From JBFMDN01 sp040753915 (GTDB lineage: Bacteria; Desulfobacterota; Desulfomonilia; Desulfomonilales; Desulfomonilaceae), in contig JBFMDN010000004.1 of NCBI GenBank assembly GCA_040753915.1, forward strand, positions 83,622 to 147,621: 64,000 nucleotides of DNA. Direction: 5' to 3'. Positions 8,328 through 14,538 of this stretch are shown one piece after another. The position numbers and the translations under genes are program-made. The notes beneath the pieces are model-generated. The model was not told the origin of the DNA. It did not search any database and saw only the letters and a program-made list of their open reading frames with translations. Numbering within the stretch: the first letter of the stretch is position 1; each line of letters starts with the position of its first letter.

Positions 8328-9424
8328 TTGCCTCCTGGGTAACGATGAGTCGGATTTGGTCGGGCCGGCCTAAATGTGCTGAGGCAGGCGATGTCCGTCT
8401 GAGCGCCGTCCGTCTGCCGAAAATCCGCGATCACCGACATCATGATTTCGGCCATGTCGCCCGGGGATACAGTGGCCCGAGCGTTCAGGGTCAGGTGGAG
8501 TCGCGACACGGGTCCCGAGAAGGAGCCGTCGAGTTGTCCCGCCTGGCCCGAAATGCTGATTCCCGCCTTCACACCCCCGGTGTCCCCTGTGGCAAGCACT
8601 TTCAGGTGCCCGATTCTCGCTTTGCGTCCGGTGATTCTGTCAGCCATGCCCAACGTGACTCGAACGGCGGCATCCCTTCCGTCCACCGGAGCCGGGAACA
8701 TAAGGTCAGCTTCAGCATTGAGCCAGCCCATTTCGGCTTCAGCTTGCGCATATATGTCGTAATCGATCTCCCTGAGCCATCGATTGCCCGGAGGAGTGGA
8801 TTGCACCGCGTCCAGCCATTCCTCCAAGCCTGAGCCATCCTTAGACGAAATGGACAGCAACCGAGCATGGGGGTAACGTGAGCCGAAGCTCTCCTCAATC
8901 CTCTCGTGCGCCGATCGACTGATAGTATCGGTTTTGGTCAACACCACGAAATCAGCTTCCTCCACCTGCTTCTCGAAAAGGTACCTCATGGACCACGGGA
9001 CATCCGTGGCAGCTTCCTCGAGCTCCTGCCACCTCAAAGGTTCCACCAGGACCGAATAGGCATGTACCTTGACCCTGTCTTTCATGAGATCCTGCAAAGG
9101 GAGAATCACTGTCGCAACAATGTCTGTACAGCTTCCCACAGGTTCGGCCAGGATGACCCCAGGGGCTGCGGTGGCGATGCTGTGATCGATTGCTCGAGAC
9201 AACCCATTGAAGTCACAGCAAAAGCAAGAACCTGTAACTTCCTCCGTCGCCATCCCCTCTCCAGCGAGAAAGATAGTGTCCACGAGACCGGCGGCTTGGT
9301 CATTGGTGATGGCAGCAGTCTTGACACCCTTTTGAGCGAGGATCCTCGCGAGGGCACGGATGGCTGTGGTCTTTCCGGCTCCGAGGAAACCGCCGACAAA
9401 GAAGAGGGCGGGGAGTTCGGCCAT
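8324..9424 (-). CDS. COG0523 (CobW/G3E) GTPase with a CxCC motif
   Basis: 366 residues. ATG at 9424 follows AAAGGAGTTTGAAAC. Walker A GGFLGAGKTT sits at residues 11-20. The COG0523 metal-binding motif is present as CFCC in GSCFCCDF. The GTP-specificity motif appears as LTKTD. COG0523 proteins are metal-insertion or metal-trafficking GTPases; CobW is the cobalt/B12 member and others handle zinc or nitrile hydratase cofactors. It is the first gene of a two-gene leftward unit with the CxxY thioredoxin-like protein and is divergent from the Sec-containing MtaA/UroD-like gene. The metal cannot be deduced. Confidence 0.9.
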   Translation of the reverse strand: MAELPALFFVGGFLGAGKTTAIRALARILAQKGVKTAAITNDQAAGLVDTIFLAGEGMATEEVTGSCFCCDFNGLSRAIDHSIATAAPGVILAEPVGSCTDIVATVILPLQDLMKDRVKVHAYSVLVEPLRWQELEEAATDVPWSMRYLFEKQVEEADFVVLTKTDTISRSAHERIEESFGSRYPHARLLSISSKDGSGLEEWLDAVQSTPPGNRWLREIDYDIYAQAEAEMGWLNAEADLMFPAPVDGRDAAVRVTLGMADRITGRKARIGHLKVLATGDTGGVKAGISISGQAGQLDGSFSGPVSRLHLTLNARATVSPGDMAEIMMSVIADFRQTDGAQTDIACLSTFRPARPNPTHRYPGGK

Positions 9425-9471
9425 GTTTCAAACTCCTTTCCCTGGGGGGATCCCAGGCTTGTGGCACATTT

Positions 9472-9500
9472 ACCATACTTCTTTGGTAGGGAAATAGCAA
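9472..9500 (-). promoter_or_regulatory. candidate promoter of the leftward GTPase operon
   Basis: Read on the minus strand: TTGCTA (9500-9495), 17 bases, TATGGT (9477-9472). It lies about 50 bases before the GTPase start and faces away from the rightward promoter at 9579. Confidence 0.4.
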
Positions 9501-9578
9501 TCAAAAATACCGAAACCGCGACCCCTTTCCCAGGAGGTCCATTGACCGAGAAAAGAGGTCGCAGCCTTTAATTAAAGC

Positions 9579-9607
9579 TTGACCTCGTCTCGCGGAGACT
9601 CTAAAAT
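9579..9607 (+). promoter_or_regulatory. strong sigma-70 promoter with a palindromic spacer
   Basis: TTGACC at 9579-9584 and TAAAAT at 9602-9607, spacing exactly 17. The spacer holds a perfect inverted repeat GTCTC-GCG-GAGAC (9587-9599), which looks like an operator placed where a bound regulator would directly control polymerase. Transcription would start near 9614, giving a leader of about 225 bases before the ATG at 9841. I did not recognise a known riboswitch in that leader. Confidence 0.6.
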
Positions 9608-9840
9608 AGTTTACAAGATTAGTAGTAGTTATAGGTCATCAATTTTCCGGATCGCACCGGGCGCTCTTTCTAATTCCTAGTAAAAGCATACAACAAAAGC
9701 TTGTCCTTTGTCGACCAGTTCTTTTGTGCCAGGCCAATACGTCTCCCGGGAAGGAGGCCGGGTCAGGGCGGCCGTGAATGTGCGTTGGGATTGCGGATCA
9801 AAGACGATAACCAGCAAATCCTCGTTGAAGGAGCAGTGCA

Positions 9841-10881
9841 ATGGGAAAGCAGGATGTCATTGATGCGGTGAAAGGACTTCCCACCCAAAAGGTTCCGTGG
9901 GTGCCATATTCCGGCGTCCACAGCGCTTTTCTCATCGGAGAGCCCGCGGACAAGTATCTCAGGGACCCGGATCTAATTGCTAAGGGCGTGATGTACGCGG
10001 CCGAGAGGTACAAGGCGGACGGAATCCCTCTCCTGTTCGACCTGACCGTGGAAGCCATTTCCATGGGGTGCGACCACAAATGGTGGCCGGATAACCCCCC
10101 TTCCATAACAGGTCATCCACTCGACAAGAAGAGCCTCAAAGAGGCAGGTCTCAAGATCCCCGGTCCCAAGGACGGTCGGTGGCCGGTGATTATTGAAGCA
10201 GGCAAGAAGGTTAGAGCCGCGCTGCCTGACGTGGCGCTTTACGGAATATTGTGCGGCCCTCTCACTCTGGCCAGTCACCTGCGGGGTGTGCGCATCTTCA
10301 CGGATGTGTACAAGAACAAGGTGGTGGCGAAAGAGATCATTGACTTCTGCGGCGAGGTTGCAGCCGAAGCTGCACGCATCTATGCCGAAGAAATCGGATG
10401 CGATGTCATCGCTATCACCGATCCGGTTGCCTCTCAGATCAAGCCCGAGACTTTCCGGGAGTTTGTAGCTCCTGCTAGTCAGCCTGCCATTCAGGCGGTT
10501 AAGAAAGCAGGAAAAGTCTCTAGCTTCTTCATCTGTGGTGACGCTACCAAGGTGCTGGAAGAGGTTGCGCAAGTCGGAACAGACGGCTTTGCCATCGACG
10601 AGCAGCTCAACCTCACCTACGTGCGCGATGTGGCACGCAAGTACGGTGTTGGGTTCGGGGGAAACCTCAAGCTCACCCTGGCCTTGTCTTTGGGACTCAT
10701 CTCGCCTCGAGAAGACGCGATCGTTTCACTCGCCGCAGGGGGCATGACAGGCTATGTATTCGCCCCAGGCTGAGACATGCCCTACGATGTTCCGGTGGGA
10801 CATATGGATCAAGCCATCGAAGCGGTCGAGTGGTACAACCAGTACTACGCACGGTACCCTCATCATATGGTCGCGAAGTAG
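9841..10881 (+). CDS. selenocysteine-containing MtaA/UroD-like methyltransferase
   Basis: 346 residues if TGA 10771-10773 is read as selenocysteine (Sec311); otherwise it stops at 310. Family: uroporphyrinogen decarboxylase/MtaA methylcobamide:thiol methyltransferases, shown by LLFDLTVEAISMGCDHKWWPD and the barrel pattern. MtaA/MtbA bind catalytic zinc with H-x-C and a second Cys some 77 residues on, in a (S/P)GC(D/G) context. Here FICG supplies Cys232 (the His position is Phe230), and the second ligand site reads APG-TGA-DMP. The frame continues after TGA for 35 family-like residues to TAG at 10879. RBS AAGGAGCAGTGCA precedes ATG 9841. The known family moves methyl groups between a corrinoid and a zinc-activated thiol; the substrate here is unknown. 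Confidence 0.85.
10771..10803 (+). promoter_or_regulatory. bacterial SECIS-like hairpin after the Sec311 UGA
   Basis: After the TGA at 10771-10773, 13 bases lead into a stem ATGTTCC (10787-10793), loop GGT (10794-10796) and GGGACAT (10797-10803): seven pairs including one G-U. The loop starts with G and lies 20 bases after the UGA. As I recall the bacterial SECIS model, it wants a short loop with G among its first two bases, 16-37 bases after UGA, on a 4-16 bp stem. All are met. Confidence 0.75.
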
Positions 10882-10895
10882 GAAGGAGGGAGCCC

Positions 10896-11285
10896 ATGTC
10901 TGGAAAGCTCCAAATTGACGTGCTCACTCTGGATAGCGTTCAATGCGCCGCGTGCGGCTACATGATGGAATCGATTGCCGCTTTGCCCAGAGAGATTCAA
11001 GAGATCATCGACTACAAGGAGTGGTCGATCAAAAACAAGGAAGGGATTGCAAAATTCATAGAGATGAAGGGCAAGGTGCTCCCTACCATAGCAATCCAGG
11101 GAGACCTGCTGTTTGAATCGATCATCCCGCAATATGAAGAGCTGATCGATGCGATGGCTGATCGAGCGCCAACGCCCGAGATGGCAACGAAGATCAGAAT
11201 GCTTCGTGATAAGGGCTTTGATTTTGACAACCTCGAGGAAAATCTCGCGCGAGCTGAAGCAGGGTTACACACGCGACGAGAATGA
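10896..11285 (+). CDS. thioredoxin-like protein with a CAAC active site
   Basis: 129 residues; ATG at 10896 with GGAAGGAGGG just upstream, 14 bases after the end of the Sec-extended methyltransferase gene. Thioredoxin-type fold marks: a beta strand, then the redox pair Cys17-Ala-Ala-Cys20 followed by GYM, a YKEWSIKNKEGI stretch, and a cis-Pro turn VLPTIAIQG. It is a close paralogue of the Sec protein at 12762-13058, with the redox pair at the same residue numbers. A C-terminal tail of about 40 residues is charged and probably helical. It is the likely redox or methyl-acceptor partner of the adjacent methyltransferase-like enzyme (inference from adjacency). Confidence 0.85.
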   Translation: MSGKLQIDVLTLDSVQCAACGYMMESIAALPREIQEIIDYKEWSIKNKEGIAKFIEMKGKVLPTIAIQGDLLFESIIPQYEELIDAMADRAPTPEMATKIRMLRDKGFDFDNLEENLARAEAGLHTRRE

Positions 11286-11392
11286 TCGCGGGCTGGTTAC
11301 GTGATTGCGTGCTCGCAACCGATGGGTATGCGACGGAATGATGGCCGGCGGATCTGCTGCCGCAGGCGTCGGTCATCTCCGAACGAGACATC

Positions 11393-11827
11393 ATGTTTAC
11401 ATTCAAGATCGAGCATAAAGCATCTGCCAGAGAACCAGAGCAGATCGGCAGAGAGCCTGAAGGTCACCCCTTTGTCGTCGTTCCGTCGGTTAGCGACAAG
11501 GGAGACCGTATCTTCGAGCGAACGAGCGGACCGCTGCCGGTCGAAGTCGTGTCAGAGGGACCCCACTGTGTCCCCTGTGAATATGCCATAGCTGCAGTGG
11601 AATACGTCGCGGAGCGTTATGAGCATCGGATACGGGTGAAGGTGTTGGAGACAAAGTCCAGAGCCGATGCAATTCGTTATCTGGAGCTTTGTGCATGCCA
11701 CGGAGGAAAGCTCCCTATTCCGGCCATCTTGTTCGATGGCCGTCTGGTTTTCGATGACATTCCCGGGCCCGACGAGTTGTGCGAGGCTTTAGACAAAGCG
11801 TTGCGCTTATGGGAGTCAGATCCTTGA
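11393..11827 (+). CDS. thioredoxin-like protein with a CVPC active site
   Basis: 144 residues. The first 45 residues are a low-similarity, charged N-terminal extension; the thioredoxin-like part begins near LPVEVVSEG. The redox pair is Cys59-Val-Pro-Cys62, then EYAIAAVEYVAE, RYLELCACHGGKLPIPAILFDG with the cis-Pro, and a PGPDELCEALDKAL helix. It is a paralogue of the CxxY protein at 7974-8327. The ATG at 11393 has no strong ribosome binding site, so the true start may be further in. The next gene (thioredoxin-reductase-like) starts inside its last codons, indicating coupling. Confidence 0.8.
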   Translation: MFTFKIEHKASAREPEQIGREPEGHPFVVVPSVSDKGDRIFERTSGPLPVEVVSEGPHCVPCEYAIAAVEYVAERYEHRIRVKVLETKSRADAIRYLELCACHGGKLPIPAILFDGRLVFDDIPGPDELCEALDKALRLWESDP

Positions 11828-12783
11828 ACACCGAACCTCTTGATCTGCTGGTATTGGGAGCTGGCCCCGCGGGGTTGAATGCCGCGCTCAGCGGACATCG
11901 TGCCGGACTCCGAGTGCTCGTCCTTGGGGGGGATGCACCCGGGGGTCAGGTTGCCCTGCACTCCACTGTGGACAACTTTCCCGGATTTCCGGGTGGAGTC
12001 ACTGGTGCCGAGCTAATGGCCCGTTGGCTCCAACAGGTCGTTGACGAGACGGGAGCAGCGCCGGATCCACAATCGGTCACGAGAGTGGATTTTGCTGGTG
12101 ATATTAAGCAGGTCTTCACTGCAGACGGGAGTTTCGTTGCGAAGGCCGTCGTGATAGCTACCGGCTCCAAGCCCAGACGACTGGGGGTTCCACGGGAGCT
12201 CGAGCTTCAGGGAAAGGCAGTTTATTACTGCGCAACGTGCGACGGCCCTCTCCTGAGGACAATGGAGCGCCGTCGGGCCGCTGTAATAGGGGGAGGCGAA
12301 ACCGCTGTTCGCACCGCTCTCGCGTTATTGCCACACGCAGAATCCGTGACCGTCATTACGCGAGGTGCGAAGCTTGCAGCCAGTCACTCGCTTGTAAAGC
12401 GGCTCCAAACGAATCCGAGCGTCCGCGTTCTCACTCATCGAATAGTCAAGACGATTCTCGGAGACAAGAGGGCAGAGGCAGTCTTAGTGCAGAATGTCGA
12501 GACAAAGGATCGAGAGACAATTCACGTGGAAGCGGTGTTCGTCGGAATAGGCCCTTCACCGGTGACGGAGTTCCTTCAAGGAGCCGTTTCTTTGGATGAG
12601 CAGGGATTCATCGTGACGGATACCCTGCTGAGGACCTCGGTGCCAGGGGTGTACGCGGCCGGAGATGTTCGGGTAACTCCCCTGCGACAGATCGTTACCG
12701 CTGCTGCTGACGGAGCATTGGCCGCTCACGCGGCGGCTCAATATTTGGAAAGGCAGGAACAGTGGCACGTAAGACACTCGTAG
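11809..12783 (+). CDS. thioredoxin-reductase-like flavoprotein
   Basis: 324 residues from the ATG at 11809, overlapping the previous gene by 19 bases; an upstream start at 11779 is possible. FAD motif GAGPAG at 17-22, GGQV and DNFPGFPGG as in TrxB, redox pair Cys141-Ala-Thr-Cys144 (YYCATCDG), second nucleotide motif GGGETA near 161-166, and C-terminal GVYAAGDVR. In NADPH-dependent TrxB the second Rossmann fold carries an HRR motif binding the 2'-phosphate; here the matching stretch is VITRGAKLAAS, so NADPH may not be the donor (NADH or ferredoxin are alternatives). It presumably reduces the neighbouring thioredoxin-like proteins. Confidence 0.88.
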   Translation: MGVRSLNTEPLDLLVLGAGPAGLNAALSGHRAGLRVLVLGGDAPGGQVALHSTVDNFPGFPGGVTGAELMARWLQQVVDETGAAPDPQSVTRVDFAGDIKQVFTADGSFVAKAVVIATGSKPRRLGVPRELELQGKAVYYCATCDGPLLRTMERRRAAVIGGGETAVRTALALLPHAESVTVITRGAKLAASHSLVKRLQTNPSVRVLTHRIVKTILGDKRAEAVLVQNVETKDRETIHVEAVFVGIGPSPVTEFLQGAVSLDEQGFIVTDTLLRTSVPGVYAAGDVRVTPLRQIVTAAADGALAAHAAAQYLERQEQWHVRHS

Positions 12784-13058
12784 AAACGTTGGTAACTGAC
12801 TTCGCCCAGTGACAGGCGTGCGTCTATATGGTCGCAGCGGTAAAGGATTTACCGCAGAACATGCTGGATGAGGTCGAGTACCGGGAATGGAGTCTTCGGA
12901 CACTCGACGGAGTGACACGATTTCGAGAGCTCGGGGCCAGAAGTTTACCCGCTGTTGCCATTGATGGAAAGCTGGTATTCGAGTGCGTCATTCCGGGCAG
13001 GGATGAGTTGGTAGAAGCCATCCTTCAGGCAACTGGCACAGAAGACCGACTACCGTGA
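12762..13058 (+). CDS. selenocysteine-containing thioredoxin-like protein (UQAC)
   Basis: 98 residues from GTG 12762, which overlaps the end of the reductase gene; AAGGCAGG lies about six bases upstream. Codon 17 is TGA (12810-12812). Read through, it gives Ala-Gln-Sec17-Gln-Ala-Cys20-Val-Tyr-Met, matching the paralogue at 10896 residue for residue in position (Gln-Cys17-Ala-Ala-Cys20-Gly-Tyr-Met). Downstream similarity continues (EVEYREWSLRTLDG against EIIDYKEWSIKNKEG; SLPAVAIDGKLVFE against VLPTIAIQGDLLFE). Without readthrough the homologous frame would start inside the fold at 12828. A SECIS-like hairpin follows. A UxxC thioredoxin would be a fast, low-pKa redox or alkyl-acceptor partner. 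Confidence 0.88.
12810..12855 (+). promoter_or_regulatory. bacterial SECIS-like hairpin after the Sec17 UGA
   Basis: TGA at 12810-12812 is followed 24 bases later by a perfect eight-pair stem GCGGTAAA (12837-12844), loop GGA (12845-12847), TTTACCGC (12848-12855). The loop begins with G and lies 32 bases after the UGA, inside the 16-37 base range of the bacterial SECIS model as I recall it. Confidence 0.78.
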
Positions 13059-13190
13059 AGCTTTTTTGCGCCCCGTGTCTCCCGTGACTCCAGTGCTAGC
13101 AACTGACGAGAAGGTGATTTTTATCGGAAAGGCTTCAGAAGCCGATCCATAAGAAGCGGAGCTGCCAAAGCGCAGCGTCGGAGAAGAGCC

Positions 13191-14237
13191 ATGACCCAGG
13201 CTGCAATCAATGTGTACCTGATCTCGGGTTTCCTCGGAAGCGGGAAGACGACTTTTCTCAACAGGATTCTTAAACGTGCTCCGACCGACCGGAAGTTGAT
13301 GGTCCTGATGAACGAGTTCGGTGACGAAGGAATAGACGGGGTCCTCATCGAAGATCCTGAGCTGGAGCTCATGGAAATCAGCAAGGGGTCAATATTTTGC
13401 GCATGTGCCAAGGGCGATTTCATGAAAGGCCTCTATCGCATAGCAACCGCAATCAAGCCCGAGATCCTTGTCATCGAAGCCTCGGGAGCAGCGAATCCTT
13501 CCGACCTTGCCACGGACCTCAACAATCCGGTCTTCAAAGGGGTCTTCCTGCTCCGGGAAAGATTCTGCCTCATCGATGCGGAGAACTTCGTCGAGCAGTA
13601 CGAGGTATTCACGGCAGTCGAAAGACAGGTTGAATCGACCGACCGTTTCATAATCAACAAGGTGGACCTATCGAACAAGGATACAATCGAGAGAATCAAG
13701 GAAGTAGTGCGTCGACACAAACCCAATGCGGAATTTGTGGAAACAACGTACGCAAGAGTTGATTTCAAAGGTCTATTTGCCGAAGCCCAACGGGTGGAGC
13801 TGGAACAATCCGTCACGCCGGACGAAGGGGAGCGACTGCTCTCCGAAGCGGAGCTCGACAAGCTCGTCGAGCAGGCCCTTGAGGATCAGGCTGCTCAGCT
13901 CGAGCCAGCAGATCGTCTCGTGTCTATGACGTGCCGCTGGCTTTCCGGGACTCTGAACGACTTCCGCCACGTGGCTGAAAACCTGCCGAGCGATGTGATT
14001 CGGGCCAAAGGATTCGTCTTCGAGAATGGTCGGCCGTACTTCTACAGTCACGTGGGGCGTTCCTTCGAGCTGGGGCCGTTCGAGGGTCGCACATTGAAGA
14101 ATTCGACCATTAATCGGGTGGTATTCATTAGACGAGAGTTCGAGACAGAAGATATCCTCCAGAGATTCCAGGACAGGGGGCTCAACGTCCTAGTGAGCGG
14201 GTCCGCCGGCGCGGGAGGGCAGCCCATCGTGTGCTAG
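13191..14237 (+). CDS. second COG0523 GTPase, CxCA variant
   Basis: 348 residues; ATG 13191 with GGAGAAG upstream. Walker A GFLGSGKTT at residues 11-19, GTP-specificity motif NKVD, and the COG0523 metal loop. That loop reads FCACAKGDF, so the usual C-x-C-C has lost its last Cys. The C-terminal domain is the COG0523 CobW_C type. It is a different subgroup from the GTPase at 8324-9424, with which it shares little beyond the G-domain. It is the last gene of the rightward unit, 130 bases after the Sec thioredoxin-like gene. Role: a metal or cofactor chaperone for the cluster is a guess from family and context. Confidence 0.87.
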   Translation: MTQAAINVYLISGFLGSGKTTFLNRILKRAPTDRKLMVLMNEFGDEGIDGVLIEDPELELMEISKGSIFCACAKGDFMKGLYRIATAIKPEILVIEASGAANPSDLATDLNNPVFKGVFLLRERFCLIDAENFVEQYEVFTAVERQVESTDRFIINKVDLSNKDTIERIKEVVRRHKPNAEFVETTYARVDFKGLFAEAQRVELEQSVTPDEGERLLSEAELDKLVEQALEDQAAQLEPADRLVSMTCRWLSGTLNDFRHVAENLPSDVIRAKGFVFENGRPYFYSHVGRSFELGPFEGRTLKNSTINRVVFIRREFETEDILQRFQDRGLNVLVSGSAGAGGQPIVC

Positions 14238-14538
14238 GCCTGCGGTCAGAATGACGGCCGGTCGGTGATGTTGAGACGAGTGGCGGGGTTCTTGCCATAG
14301 CGTAGAGTAATCTCTGTTTCTCCTGTTCGACAATGACGGACGAGACGCCCGTCCCACCGGTCTGCGATCCTCCCACAAATTCCCTACTCACACGGGAAGC
14401 GGCCAGAACCTCTGGCATCTGACACAATCCCCTACCATGGATTGTCGACACGCATCCTCCGTAGCGCCGGCGCCCCCCCGGTGTCCACATTTGAGACGTG
14501 CTCCGACGCTACAACGGTTCGGCCCCCTTTTTTTGAGA
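14238..14538. other. intergenic region with dispersed repeat fragments
   Basis: Convergent space between the GTPase and cyclase genes. It contains GACGCCCGTCCCACCGGTCTGC (14346-14367), whose inverse recurs next to the element at 51386, and a GTAGCGCCGGCG palindrome fragment near 14460. A T-rich run at 14526-14534 could help end the rightward transcript. No gene seen. Confidence 0.5.

Noticed and set aside
9614..9840. Cobalamin riboswitch in the long leader before the MtaA/UroD-like gene
   Set aside because: I could not find the conserved B12-box or the usual core segments; the leader may still be structured.
11283..11392. TGA at the end of the CAAC thioredoxin gene as another Sec codon
   Set aside because: Translation beyond it gives an Arg/Cys-rich frame with no similarity to the family, so it is an ordinary stop.
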